Origin: Gnetum montanum
Lineage: Eukaryota > Streptophyta > Gnetopsida > Gnetales > Gnetaceae
Reading direction: 5' to 3'
Length of the DNA stretch: 47,159 nucleotides
NCBI GenBank assembly: GCA_015680685.1
Contig: MNCI01011451.1
Coordinates: forward strand, 234,010 to 281,168
Shown here: one piece after another, positions 1 to 11,845 of the stretch
Numbering within the stretch: position 1 is the first letter of the stretch
Layout: each line of letters opens with the position of its first letter
Translations under genes and position numbers: made by a program
The notes under the pieces: generated by a model
Told to the model about the DNA's origin: nothing
What the model saw: only the letters and a program-made list of their open reading frames with translations
The model's database searches: none

Positions 1-432
1 TAGGTAGTTGAACAAAATAGGAAATTTTCAACAACTCACAGTATTAGACAAAGTTGGCTGAATCTCTTTAAAGTAAGTCATTTTGTAGTTTACACATAAC
101 GCAATCGTTACATTTTTCACAACCACACGCCGCAACAGCACACACACATACTCACATTAACTACTGAGTTTATTTGGAGGTATCTAGGCCTTGGTGTTGC
201 CAGAGACCAGCAGGCACCTAAATCTTGTTCGAGGACACTCGGTGGCGGTCGCGTCCCAAACGGTCGCCAACACCCACTATGCCTACTTTAATCAAGTGTG
301 TGAACCCTAATTTGGATACGTTCCAACCACCATATCAAAGAACACCTAGTGGTTTGGATATGATTAGACTCCAATGTTCCCAAAATGCTTGGATCCAAAC
401 CTTCCATTTATTAATTCTTGCCATGATCAAAA

Positions 433-450
433 GTTAGTTATGGGGGATAT
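433..450 (+). other. Internal (second) polypurine-tract-like site, copy A
   Basis: The core TTATGGGGGATA resembles the 3' PPT of the same element (TCATGGGGGTA just before the LTR). It lies at the same place, after the pol end and before a T-rich stretch, as similar tracts in copies B and C. This suggests a conserved second plus-strand priming site. The function is inferred. Confidence 0.45.
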
Positions 451-534
451 CCTCCATTATAACGAGAAAAATTAATAAATGTTTTTTCTTTTCTTTAATT
501 TTACAATTTTTTGTTTCCCAGTTTTTCATCTTTC

Positions 535-605
535 CATTTGTTTTTTTATCTTTTTATTTGTTCTTTTATCTTTTTATTTATTTTTTATCTTTTTATCTTT
601 TTATG
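535..605 (+). repeat. T-rich degenerate tandem repeat
   Basis: About four imperfect copies of an 18-20 bp unit of the form TTTTATCTTTTTATTTGT lie in the spacer after the inner PPT of copy A. The matching place in copies B and C is also T-rich. Confidence 0.7.
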
Positions 606-1890
606 GGTAATCTCATCTATGAATAAAACACTCATGTGACTCATTGGTTGAGGTGTTGTTCTATGCTATCAAGTCTTAGGTAACTAATTATTTGAATAGT
701 GAGTCCACCACATCCACCCAACCATTCCATTAATAATAGGTTCTACTCTAGGTACGATGACATTCATGTCATCATGAAAACTTAAAAGTAATTTTGTGCT
801 CATTATGCCCAAAGCAAAAAGTGGAGGGAATGACCAGGGCGTGACATCAAGGGGACTTGTGGATTCTTTTTGGTGACATCTATGGGTGTTATCATGTAGC
901 TTGCTTGTACTAAGATCCTTGTAGATTTAATGAACAATGGGAGTAAGAGTAATAAAGGCACTTAATAAAGAAACTCAATACTATTCTAGGGGTCCCACTA
1001 GAAAGACATGCATCCATGCTTAAAGGTTGGCAGCTTCTTTGGTTCACTCTTGGAAAGGAAAAAGTGCCAAATCAGCTAGAAAGAAAAAAGAAAAAGAGAG
1101 AAATAAAAGATCAAGAAAAAAATGTGCCATAGAGAAATTCCAAATCACTCCTTCCTTGAACAAAATTCCAAGTGACCGTATGCCTTGTTGTCATGGTGCT
1201 CTTATGGTTGCCCATCATTGGATGAAACAATGCAATGTCACTAATCAGAAGAATGGACTTGGATTTGATTTTGGAACAACGGGCTAATGAGATATTAATC
1301 ACACCCTACACTTAGGATTCATTATGCCCTGGGTCAATTACCTCACGTCTCGATCTCTGCAATCCCTTCTACAATTTGCCTCATCTCGCTGTTTATGAAT
1401 TTTTGACTCGTGTCTTGTATAGCATCGAACTCATACCTCATCACGATGGTATTTACATGTGTGTCTGTTTTGTTGCACTGGTATAGATTACATTTAACCC
1501 TTTTTGTGCCTATGAACATTTCTAGGTGTGGTTACGTAAGAGCATGATAGGTAGAAACCTACTTTAGGGAGGACCCACTTGCTTAATTTTTTTAATTTGC
1601 ACTTATTACACATCATCCTCACATCATTTTATACCTTCCAAGTATTGCATTGCTATAATAATCTTTTCCTTTATCATCATTTTAAATTCCAACGTTCCGA
1701 TGCACCACAACATGTCCTTTTTCCTCATCCTATTCATGAATTTCATTGCCAAATACCACTTCATCACACTTTTGGTGCCCTTAGGTCTCTTCAACGTTAT
1801 CCTAGACCTTTCAAATTAACCTTAAATCCTTCATTGTTGACCTTGGAAATTTGGAAATTCATCAATTTTGTCAAATACCCTCTTTTCAAA
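606..1890. other. Spacer of copy A, no gene recognised
   Basis: Non-coding spacer of the gypsy element. A GTGAGTC..ACATCCAC stretch near 700 recurs in copy B near 21105. A block near 1555 (cctactttagggaggaccca) recurs in copy C near 38685. The lysine-rich open frame near 1030-1287 has no counterpart in copies B or C and is treated as chance. Confidence 0.5.
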
Positions 1891-1894
1891 AGGA

Positions 1895-1955
1895 CACGAT
1901 ATCGGGTTTGCGCTATCAGGTACATGATATCACGTCTATAAAAATTATATATAGG
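1895..1955 (+). promoter_or_regulatory. Internal LTR-like promoter of copy A
   Basis: Modules CGATATCG (1897-1904), GCGCTATC and GATATCAC (1926-1933) are followed at once by TATAAAAATTATATATAG (from 1937). The block lines up with the U3 of this element's own LTR (about 5404-5437): both read ATATCGG, then TATCA, then GTAC, then GATATCAC with the same spacing, and both are followed by a TATA box. It sits about 500 bp upstream of the coiled-coil ORF. I infer an internal promoter for that ORF; an old LTR remnant is the alternative. Confidence 0.5.
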
Positions 1956-2460
1956 GACCCCACCATGCAAGTCAACATCATTTTTCACTATTCATGCAAA
2001 GGGAGTTGTTGAAATTTAATTTTGCGAATTCTGATGCTCTAAGAACCTACCATTTCAACTTCCATATCTTGCTCATTAACACTTTGATTCTCATTCCAAT
2101 CGAACCTGTCTAAACCTAGAGTGTTTGACTTAGTTGTGGGGAAAGGGTACGCTCCAAGTTGTGCATAGTTTTTTTTCAAAATTCATTGTTGCCCGAAGGT
2201 ATCATAAAGGGTACATGACCTTAAAAATGTTAAAACTATTTGCCAAATTAATTTTATCTCTTCACCCAGACCATGAAAATTATTTTTTGGAGTCACCTAA
2301 TCAAACTTGGGTCCAATATAAAAAATTTTAGGGAAAACTTTTGTAAAATTTTCTAACTCTGAATCACACTAGATAAGAAATGAATTTATTAAGGCAATAA
2401 GTAAGGTATAAATAAAATTTTGTAAATAGCCTACTAATAGATGGCTCCGTGTGATTACAA

Positions 2461-5189
2461 ATGGCCCCTAAAAGAGAATATCAAGGAGGACCCTCTTAGG
2501 GTACATCCAAATGGCCAAGGATAGGTAGAGGCTAGGTTTCTCTCAACGAATGAATAGAACAGGAGGCACAATCATTCAGCATCCATCAGGAACCTCCTAT
2601 TACTATGCAATTGGGACATGCTAAAGAAGGAGATGACGAAGCACTTGAACAAGGATAACACCTCACGTTATCTCCAGAATGTGTTCAGGAAATTCATGAA
2701 AGGTCCACATCAGCAGTTGTGATTGTGGAACTCAACTTTGGACCTTTCACTAAGTTTGCTCTCAAAGTAGTCAGGGACCAACTTAATGGATTCCCGTTGT
2801 GGCCTATTCTTTCTGAAAGTGGTGATTGGTACCTAGGAGAGATGTACCAATTTTGGCACAACAAAGAAGAAGGTACCACCATTGATATTAGTGGTATTTC
2901 TATTAATTTCTTTGCCAAAGCCATTTTGGAAGTTCTAAATCTTCCAAATACAGGGCCAAAAGTTACTCACTTGTCCACTCATTCTAATGCTGATGCACAA
3001 AAGATATAATTAAAAAGGGCATATGACAAGGAAGATAAAGCATATGGAGAGCTGACACTTGAAGAGAGAATCTACTTCAAAATTGGCACATATCACATTT
3101 TTTCAACAAAAGGTTTAAATAGAATTACCACATATGCAGCTAGAGGAAGTGCCATCTTGATAGGCAAGGTTAATGCCAACCTACCCCATCTATATCTTAT
3201 AGAAATTTTGAGGTAGTTTGAAGAGTGTAAGATAGGGAAGTTTGCATTGCACTTTTCTTGTCTCATCAGGAAGCTGTGCTGACATCCTGGAATTCTAGGG
3301 TACACTAATGATGTCCCCAAAAAGGCCCAAAATGCTTCATTCACTAAATTACTGAAGCCACCAACCTCAAGGAAAAGTGCTACTAAGACATTGGAGCTTG
3401 AGTAGGAATAGGAAGCAAGGCCCAACATACAACTTATAGGTCAGCAAGATCATCCATCATCGCTACTGTAGGACTATTGACTGTCGATGAGCCATCTCAA
3501 GGCCATCGCTAAAATGGTCAGTTGAGGAAGCCATTATGAGACCAATCTCTTTAGGGTTATTGATGATGTTGTACGACCCACGGTCTCAATTGATCATGCA
3601 CGGGGAAAGGTATCTATCCAAATAGGAGGAGGGGAATCACACTAGTCACAACAGATCCCTAGGAATGCTACATCTTTCTAGGTGTAATTAAAAACTGGTG
3701 AAGGCACCACAGCAGTGATCATGCAACACCAAGATGTAGTGGGAGTAGCAGAAGCGGTCACAGACCACATAAAAGAATTATTTAATGTCCCTATTGTGCC
3801 ACTAGCAGATTTTACAAGAGCACATGATGCTCAAACTTTGGTCGGTCCCTTGATGACTTTTACGGAGCATGAGGATGTTCTAGATCAATTACTATAGACA
3901 AGACAAGTGATGATGTCCCTATTTAACATCCCTCAAGATGTCACAACAACTTAGTTAGACCTCATCTCTACAAAAGGGAAGTTGTTCATGGTAGAGGTTA
4001 GGGCTAAGCATGCAAAGGAGGAGTTAAAAAGACTCCAAGAAAAGCTTGTCACCCTACAAGCTACACAGTGGGATCTGTCCCAATTCATCCTTGTAGACTA
4101 GCTAGAATCTTTTCGGACAAAGCAACTGAATAAATTTTTGGAAGAGAATAAAAAAGTGGCTAAGGAAAAAGAGAAGGCTAATTGGGATGCTTCTAAGGCA
4201 CAAGCTCAAATGTATGCACATGCTAAAGCACTCAAGGCCTTGCAAGAAGAAAATAAACACCTAGCTACCGAAAATCTCTGCTGACCATAGTAGAAAAACA
4301 AAAGAATGTTCTCAAAGAAAATTTTCAGCAATTATGAGAACAATTAATAAGGGTCAACTAGGATATGAATCACTTGACCAGAGAAAATAGAACCCTCTCA
4401 ATGGAGGAGGTACGCACAGTCCATTAGAAGATGGCAATTGCAAGAAGCGCGCGACAGAATGAGGCCAAGTGGCATGCAAAGCTCAAGGAGCACTTCAAAG
4501 ATCAGGTGGGGATGTACAAACAGGTGGTTGAAAAAGAAATCCATATAGCCAAAGCCCACATTAACACACTTAGTGCTCAAAATAGTGATTGGTGGACCAT
4601 ATTGGATACCTATGCCTTCATCCACCAAGTAGAACTAAAAAGCTGGGACTTGCAGATACAAAATCTCATAGAATACATGGAGTTGGCAAACTTGTGGTAT
4701 GTCAACTTGGCCCTGTTGATAGCATGATGCTTGAGAATAGAATTGGAAAAGTAGGTAGCAACCACCTACGCAAAGTATGAAACAGAATTTGTTGAACACA
4801 AGAAGACGTTGCAGAAATTAGAAGTGGAAAATTCTGAATTAGAGGTGGTCAAAACCAGTTATCAAGGACAGAAGGATGTCACGGTGGATTTGGCTCAATG
4901 GCTCATAGACTATCAAGAATACAAAGACAAAGCTAGAGCCTATGAGGAGGAATGACGACTTTTTGTAGCTTGGTATGTCAAGGCCAATCAGATATTTTTG
5001 CAACTACTGTGCCCATAAGAGGTGTTGATTCCATCAAACATTGGAGCATCAACATAGACAGCATAGGATCCCTGAACCAAGGAAGAAAAACTCTAGACAC
5101 TTCTTCAGAGACATCCATTTCCACAACCTGGAGCACAAGATAAGGGGAAGAGACCTATGGAGGAGCCACCACTGCCAGGAACAACATGA
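2461..5189 (+). pseudogene. Extra coiled-coil ORF of gypsy copy A (decayed)
   Basis: A decayed frame of about 909 codons lies between pol and the 3' LTR and is homologous to the ORF of copy B. The N terminus begins MAPKR and then has PRIGRG, as in B (CRIGRG). A globular part follows (about 2720-3010) with LNFGPF, PLWPI, GDWYLGEMYQF and ISINFF.AILEVLNLP; B has LNFGPF, PIWPI and GEWYMGEMF. The middle and end (about 3960-4960) are rich in K, E, Q and A with heptad spacing, which fits a long coiled coil. The C terminus is PMEEPPLPGTT. Many stops and frameshifts are present. The globular part faintly recalls a domain seen in other plant retrotransposon ORFs, but I cannot name it. It is neither gag nor pol, and its role is unknown. 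Confidence 0.65.
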
Positions 5190-5360
5190 GTTCTAGAAAA
5201 TTTTATTTTTTGTAAATTTTGTGTCTATGTCCCAATTTTGTTTTGTTCAATTCCACATTATGGCATGAGTAATTCCTAGTTAGTCAATAATCCCATACCT
5301 ATCCACTATGTAATCAATCAAACCCGTTTTCATTTTGTTTGACTTGAGGACAAGTTGTTA

Positions 5361-5376
5361 TTTAGTCATGGGGGTA
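5361..5376 (+). other. 3' polypurine tract, copy A
   Basis: TTTAGTCATGGGGGTA directly abuts the TGATGA start of the LTR. This is the plus-strand primer position of an LTR element. The same motif abuts the 3' LTRs of copies B, C and E. Confidence 0.75.
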
Positions 5377-6236
5377 TGATGACTCATGTCTTGCCAGGCC
5401 CTAATATCGGATCCTTGATATCAAGTACGCGATATCACAGCTTGGGTAACGATGTCGAATACATGATATCGTGATTCTTGTGTATGCCTATAAATACACA
5501 TTCAGACACATAGGAACATGGAAGTCGGTAAGTGTAAGTGTAGAGTCTTTTTGTCAATTTTCAATTCATTGTAGTTCTTTCCCCATTGCATACCTGCAGT
5601 GTGATGATTGTAATTGTATGGAACCTTTATTTGAGTGTGATGTACTTGGACACATACATGATTGACAATAAAGATCGAGATTACTCCATCATTGCAGCAT
5701 TTACTTAGTTTTTAATTGTTTAATTGTTATTGTTATTTATTGTTTTCTTAGTTAATATTTCTTTACAGTTATTTACTATTCTTCTTTTTAAATGTAGAAT
5801 GAGTACGACTTAATCATGAACATTGAAGTGTAACTAATTGGTAACCCAGTAGCGTATTTAGGAGTGCTTAAGTAATGTGCACTTGGTAATCCCAGAAGTA
5901 GTATATGAGGTCCAAGATGCGTACGGATGATTAAGGACAGTTACTCATCGCACTTAGGCTAGTTTAGATTTTGCTTCTTATCACATATTAGCTTACAACA
6001 AGTTTATTTTCCATTGTCTCTAAGAGTAGCACTAGTTTAGGATCATATCATTCGCCTCACTTTGGACTAAACCATACGTGACCGAGTAAATACTAGTCCA
6101 GGTGGGAAGACAGCAAATTGCGATCAACGTGTAACTATCTAGATACCACAACTAGTTCGTTTGTAGAGTTCGACTGGATCATGCATGAACGCTTGTATTT
6201 GTATGGTTGAGTGTAGGGGTACCTAGCCACTCATCA
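5377..6236 (+). repeat. 3' LTR of gypsy copy A
   Basis: An 860-bp LTR starts TGATGA and ends TCATCA. U3 carries a run of GATATC palindromic modules (about 5402-5472) and a TATA box (TATAAATA, 5489-5496). R/U5 contains TTGGTAAYCCAG modules near 5840 and 5885. The end GTGTAGGGGTACCTAGCCACTC matches the ends of the LTRs of copies B, C and E. Confidence 0.85.
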
Positions 6237-6689
6237 AGTTCTATCTTAGGGTGGACTTATATTACGATTATTTTGAGGTTTCAAAACCTCCCATTTTAAG
6301 AGTCACATGAGTTGAGTTTTGTACTAGGTAAACCTAATGGTGTTGTTGTATCAATGTCATATCTTCTCTTTTTGCACATCATGAATTTAGGTGAGCTAGG
6401 TTTGGTTAACTCTATACCTTTTTTATTGGCATAAAATTTTTCAACTAAAAATTTTAAAAATTTCAATAAAATAAACTAAAAGTAGGTTTACTTGCTTTAA
6501 GCTCTCCATAAAATGTGATAAGTTAACTTATATTCATGAGCTATGGGCTTATCTGTAATCTTGGTACAATGAGCTTTCTATATTTGGTAATTAACAATGT
6601 GTTAACTCTTCATGTGTAGTGGGCATCATACTTTTAAATTGGGTAATCGAGGCATTTTAAGTAAAAACAAAAATCAAATTGATAGGAAA
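6237..6689. other. Intergenic AT-rich DNA, nothing recognised
   Basis: Host flank just outside the LTR of copy A. No convincing frame, repeat or RNA gene was seen. Confidence 0.5.
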
Positions 6690-7190
6690 ATAACCACTCT
6701 TTATAATTTTATGAAAGAAAAAGTATGTTTTAAAAATAGAAGCAAAATAGAATTGACAATTTATGGCAAAGAAGTCCCTCACTACACCTAATTTTGCTAC
6801 CTAGGATCAATCCTCTAACTTGATGGTGAAATTGATAAAGATATAAAAAATAGAATTAAGATAGAATGGTTAAAATGGAGATAGGTTTGTGGTGTTCTAT
6901 GTGATAAAAGAATATTAATAAAACTAAGGGAAAATTTTACAATGCAACAATTAAGCTTGCTATCTTGTATGGTACAGGTGGCTATTTTATATGGTACTAA
7001 ATGTTAGGCATTACAAAAAAGACATGAATAACAAATTAGTGTGGTAGAAATGCTTAGATGAATCTTAAATGTTATTAGAAGAGACAAACAACAAAATCCA
7101 TACATTAGAGGAAGACTTAGACTATTTGGACATGTGTAGAGAAGATCATAGAATGAACCTAAATAAAAGGTTGCTACCTCATTGTTCTAT
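6690..7190 (+). pseudogene. LINE (RTE-like) reverse transcriptase C-terminal relic
   Basis: Across several frames the conceptual translation shows the signature order of the C-terminal RT region of RTE-type LINEs. It reads CYLGSI, then DGEIDKDI.NRIK, then W.KWR.VCGVLCDKRI, then a KFY/ILYGT block, then a final LRLFGHV. The frame breaks repeatedly. It is a dead 5'-truncated LINE lying upstream of the host gene and has no inferred function. Confidence 0.65.
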
Positions 7191-8179
7191 GAAACCTATC
7201 AAAAGAAAGAACAAAAAAGACTTAAAAAAAACACAACTAAACTGAATTTGGTATGTAATTTGTTAGATATTTGACCAAAACAAATTTTTGTACAATATTA
7301 AAAAAGATAAAATGCTATTTTAAGCACAACTAAAACTTGCAACCTATTACAAAGAAAACATTAAATTTATCGATGAATGTCAAAAAAAAAAATTCTGGTA
7401 GAAAATTTGATATTTTGAAATATCTTGTTTGGCCGGCATCTTCCACATATTGTTGGTAGCATCAATGCTATAGAGTTGACTATATACTCTAGAATTTCAA
7501 GGAATTAAAAAAGGAACAACTGAGAGATATATGTTCTTCGTTCTCTGCCTCCACACAGTTAATAGGATGAAAGATTCTTAATCAAGGGGCAGGAAGATTC
7601 CAGATAGGGTACAGTGATTGCAACTATAATTCAAATTGCAATTGCAGAGCAAAGAAACAAGTGAAGGTTTGCATTAAGAAGTAAAATCGCAAAAAAAAAA
7701 AAAAAAAAAAAATACGCAACATTGTAATCTCATCCTCATGGTAGCACCAACAGTGTATGGGGAACTGCAACATATTGAGTTAGAATCATTTCCAAGTTAG
7801 TACGTAGGGTAAGTTCCTGCAGACACCTCAAGTTTATTTATAAATAAGCTTGGACCCTTTGGAAATGCACCCTTTTAGCATTCTATCTTGTAACTGGCAT
7901 AGCATATGTGCATGGAAAATCACAAAAAATCTTGATGCCATTGGTCATGCTCATGCAATCCAAAATCTATTTAGGAAATGAAGCAATAAAGATACAAACT
8001 TCACCTTGGCATATTAAGTAGCAGGTTTATGTTAAAGAAATAAATTGCTTCTTTACTAGTTCCACATGTTCTCAAACGCTTAATCGCAAATTCCCTTTCC
8101 AAATTCTTTTGAGTTTTCAATATTCCATTGTGGAACCCAGTTTGTCGTTGCAGTGAAACCTCTTTGAACAAATAAGAAA
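7191..8179. other. Gene-upstream spacer with a poly(A) run
   Basis: No gene was recognised. A run of about 22 A bases near 7690-7712 could be the tail of an old retroposed sequence. The short minus-strand frame at 8001-8189 has no recognisable content. Confidence 0.5.
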
Positions 8180-8723
8180 TTGAGGTCAAAAAATTACATG
8201 GAAATCAAATTCACTAAAAGCCTTCCTTGGAACGAGAAATGTCAGGGATGTTTTTTCAGGCTCGCGTTTTCAACTTGGGCGTCCTGCAATTTCCCAACCT
8301 TTTGTAGCACGAACCCCAGCTTTTGCAATTCGGCACGATTCTCTCACTGTTTCTTGAATGAAAATTACGTAAGGTATTCTTTTAACTTAGAGTATTTCCC
8401 CCTCCATCTCATGTTCAAGAATTTCCTTTCCTGCAATCAAATCAGTTTTTTTTTTAAAAAAAATGTTTTTGATTTGGATTTTTTTTATGTTTTTAATTTG
8501 GATGGGAATTGCTATCGTTACTGCCTTTCTGATACGGGTTTTAAATTCTAAATTTTGATAAAATTTTGAGAAGTTTTACTACTAGTCAGTTCGTGTTTAG
8601 AGATGTCACATGGGAATTATTAAATGATATTCATGTGGATACCCAACAAAGTGATTTCAGGAATTCGTTGTTCGTGGAGTCACATGCTCTGTAATTTTGT
8701 TGATTCTTTGAATTCTGCAGAAA
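8180..8723 (+). promoter_or_regulatory. Probable 5' region (leader or 5'UTR intron) of the PLAT-like gene
   Basis: The stretch 8200-8370 has less A+T than its surroundings. A possible donor (GTAAGGTATTC, about 8370-8380) and a possible acceptor (TTCTGCAG, about 8712-8719) just before the start codon would define an intron in the 5' UTR. No clear TATA box was found. An upstream in-frame TGA close to the ATG argues against coding extending through the unspliced sequence. This is a weak inference. Confidence 0.3.
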
Positions 8724-11700
8724 ATGGATTTGCAATCGTTGGGCAATGCACCCTTTGTTCTCCAATCTGCTCTAGGGCTGCAGACATATTATTTTGGTCG
8801 TCAGCGCCACAGAATACGCCCAAAATGTCTAGAGAAATACTGCCACAGGAAAGTAGAAACACGAAATTGTGTGTGTCAATCTAGAGGCACTGGGGCTTCT
8901 TATTCATCCATAAAATCTCAAGGTAAGCTTTAAATACCATATGTCAGGACATATTTTGTAATTTCCTGTGCAAAAAGTATTGTTGATGTTCTCAGACTTG
9001 AAGCTTTGTAAAAACTTCTGTTATTTTTCCTTGATAGTATATATTGGCATCTCCGCATCTCATCTTTTTATCTGAGCTGTGCAAATTGGAATTTTTAAAA
9101 AGGCTTTTCTTTGAAATTGTTCTGGTTGGCCTACTGAAATCTACCAATGTGTTCTCTTAATTATGAAACTGAAACTGAAATGGAAATTTTATTACCGGTG
9201 GTGGACGGTAGTTTGGAAAACATCATTAAGAAAATTACCAAGTATTCTTGGTAACATCATAATCTTATGCTTTGCACTGAATCCAAAGTTCCTGAAACAG
9301 AGTACAATCAAAGGTACGATCATAGGGATGAAAGCTAGTTTGATTCTTACACTGAAACAGCACGATTTTGACACTCCTTCCAGCCAAAATAATAAAATAA
9401 GGTACAATATGGCCACAAATATATAGCGTCTATCATCATCATCATGATGTATTTATTCCATCAATAACTCCTATGCTTCTCATTTTAACCAGTGATGATG
9501 CATCTAGAAAAGATTTGAACCTAACATGGTTTCATAGTGTAATGAACAAAGAGTTTCAAGCTTTGAACAATGCCAAAAAGTAATGCAATGGCTTATAAGT
9601 CGGAAAGTCAAGGCACTGTCCAAAATTATACATGCTTGCACTCAAAATACACACTTATCCAAACCTTGATGTTTTAAGTTATCTTTATGAGCCTTTTAAA
9701 ATTGAAAATTGGGCTTTTACTGCCATTTCTGTTCTTGATACTTCATTTTAAAAGAACCTGTATCGAATTTCATGAAGTACTTGAAGCAAAATCCCTATTC
9801 CAGTACTTACATGTAAGGCTCTTTGAATGGAAACGTTCAAAACTTAAAAATCAATTAATAAAGATGATTTTTATATAATAAAGCTGAGTGATTCATATTT
9901 GTGCACATAACTGAATAAAACCATCTTAACGTCCTGAAAAATTGGCAAATTGTGTTCTTACAGCCAATTAGTTGGCAACATGAAAACATCAAACAGAAAA
10001 CCTGATTTTTAAACAAGGTTTGGCTTCCTCTTTATGTTAATTTAAAGGGAAACTTATCAAACATAATGAACATAGGTTTCTAAATACACCTTACGGACCA
10101 TGCATCTTGTGTATTAGTTAAAGGCAAGACTGGAGGAGATCTTAAAATAGGATTAGTGCATATACCTTGCATGTGCACTTGTTACCAGCCCTCGGTAGCA
10201 GACATTGGTTAGTTAATATAACGTTTCTAATCCTATTTTTTCGTATGTAGCATAACAGGTACAATTAAATATGTATGTGTCAGTCAAAGAATTTTTTTAA
10301 TAAATTTCTACCACTGCAGTGAACTTGATTGACAATATTTTGCCTTTTCCTCCACTGACTTGCAGCCAGTGAACCCTTGCTTGAGAAAATACATCTCTTG
10401 CCATCCACTGAGGCAAGTTTTGATTTCGAGCATTCATTTGAAAATTTCAGGATCTCAACTTTACTTGATGAATCCAAGACGCTCTATAGAATTGTACTGG
10501 GTACAAGCTATGAGGTTGGCTCTGAGTTAACGGATACAAATGCTAAAATTTTATTGTGCATGATTGGGGAAAATGGCAACTCACTTTTGCACAGAGTAGC
10601 TTCCATTGAACCTTCTGCAGAAATGTTAAAGGAGAATGAAAATGCCACAAGAAAAGCATATGATCAGATACGTTTCCAGAGAGGTTCCATAGATACAGTG
10701 ACACTGTGCGGACCTGATATAGGACGCCTAGCAGTTCTATGGATTGGGCCAGATTCAGGTAAATAATGGGTATTTATTATTTATGGACATTCAGACATCT
10801 CTAATGAAAATGACATCAAAATATGTTATTCAGTTACAAACAAGGAATTAATTTTGTTGAGGAAAACAGGTAATATAATAGTAGTAGTTTGTCAAATGAG
10901 AGGCAAAAGTTACAACTTTAGAAGGAGCCTCCTACACCTTTGTGCTAAAAAGATACAACAATAAAAGGAAATTAATTTCTAAATTTTTTGACAGCTTCTA
11001 CTTTCCTGTTAACTGAAAACATACAAATTAATCACACCTATATTTGACCAGGTTCTTGGAGGTTGTCAGATGTAAATATTACAGCCATTCATGCAAGAGG
11101 CAGTGACAATGATGAAGTTTATCAGGATAAATCAACTGATAGTATCTCTGGGTTTTTGTATAAATTTTCATTTGATGATATCCTTCTTGGATATGGGGGG
11201 GATTCTGCTGCTGAACTACGGCCTTCAAATGTTCAGGAAATATTTGGAAAAGACATCTGGTTGAAGGCTCTGGATTCTAGGACACTTGCAAAAGTAATGC
11301 CTGGAGAAGACGCGTACACCTTAAGGCAGGCAAGCCTAAATGAGTACAAAAATCTGAAATTTTCAATGTTGTTTTATGATGCTGTTATTGTTAGCATTGT
11401 CTCATTCATCTCTGCCATGTCTGGAATCGAAGAAACATCAAAGGGATTTGCCATTGGTGGGATTCTGGGATTTGTGTATCTGTTATTGTTGCAACGGACT
11501 GTTGATAAATTACCCTCCCCTCCATCTGTTAGAAATTTAACCGTAAATCAGACTAGTGATGCATCATCATCATCATCATCATCTGGGGCAGCCAGTGGGG
11601 AAGTTGAACTGAGCAGCAACAATTTGAGAGATGGACTTTCAGGATTCAGGGGACCATTGACAGGATTTGCATGGGCCATTGCACTGATAGTTTTGGTTTC

Positions 11701-11845
11701 CAGATTTGGCCCTGAAAATTTTATGATATCTTTAAGACCTCAAGAGCTTCTGGCTGGTGCGGCAGGTTTTGTAACATGCAAAGTTGCTACTGTGATTGCA
11801 GCATTTAAACCTCTCAACGAGAGTTGGGAAGATTTTAATTCATAA
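8724..11845 (+). CDS. Plastid-targeted PLAT-like domain, multi-pass membrane protein (3 exons)
   Basis: Exons are 8724-8922, 10366-10758 and 11052-11845. Both introns are GT-AG and phase 1 (donors AG|GTAAGC and AG|GTAAAT; acceptors TTGCAG and GACCAG), giving 461 residues with no internal stop. Residues 1-66 are basic, with Gln, Ser and Cys and few acids, like a chloroplast transit peptide. Residues about 95-215 read like a PLAT/LH2 beta-sandwich: YRIVLGTSYEVGSELTDTNA, then FQRGSIDTVTL, then IGRLAVLWIGPDSGSWRLSDV. Hydrophobic segments follow at about 302-321, 328-345, 399-416 and 430-449, with a Ser run at 369-375. From memory, this architecture matches the plant DUF7755-type family (Arabidopsis VIR3/At1g56180 and At5g27290), which acts in chloroplasts; I did not verify this. 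No HExxH protease motif was seen. The start is the first ATG after an in-frame stop. Confidence 0.85.
8923..10365 (+). other. Intron 1 of the PLAT-like gene
   Basis: A phase 1 GT-AG intron of 1443 bp. It begins GTAAGC and ends in a pyrimidine-rich tract plus TTGCAG. A small ATC/ATG trinucleotide run lies near 9432-9446. Open frames inside it have no recognisable content. Confidence 0.75.
11562..11582 (+). repeat. (CAT)n microsatellite inside exon 3
   Basis: Seven CAT repeats, read in frame as TCA, encode the serine run in the loop between the second and third membrane segments. Its length is expected to vary between alleles without breaking the frame. Confidence 0.9.

Larger units (their letters stand above)
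1..6236 (+). mobile_element. Ty3/gypsy element copy A, 3' part (5' end outside window)
   Basis: This is the 3' portion of an Athila/Tat-type Ty3/gypsy retrotransposon. Its order matches the complete copy B: an inner PPT-like tract shortly after the pol end, an AT-rich spacer, an internal TATA promoter, a long coiled-coil ORF, a 3' PPT and an LTR ending in TCATCA. The first 430 bases are not clearly alignable to pol, so the left boundary is uncertain; they contain a GC-richer patch (about 185-290) that I could not identify. The reading frames are full of stops, so the copy is dead. Confidence 0.75.

Noticed and set aside
185-290. GC-richer patch with TTGGTGTTGCCAGAGACC, considered as a tRNA-Asp primer site
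   Set aside because: No LTR end (TCATCA) precedes it and the match is gapped; left unidentified.
1027-1287. Lysine-rich 86-codon plus-strand frame
   Set aside because: Lies in the gypsy spacer; not conserved in copies B or C and no family resemblance.
2461-5189. Envelope gene reading of the extra ORF
   Set aside because: No signal peptide, membrane anchor or cleavage site was seen; coiled-coil content and charge do not fit an envelope.
8180-8551. 123-codon frame upstream of the PLAT-like gene
   Set aside because: Phe- and Cys-rich composition typical of translated AT-rich leader DNA; it ends before the real start and does not join by a good splice site in frame.
9163-9426. Overlapping frames on both strands inside intron 1
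   Set aside because: Intronic; no conserved motif.
9432-9446. ATC/ATG trinucleotide run considered as a CRISPR-like or satellite repeat
   Set aside because: Only a few units; ordinary microsatellite in an intron.
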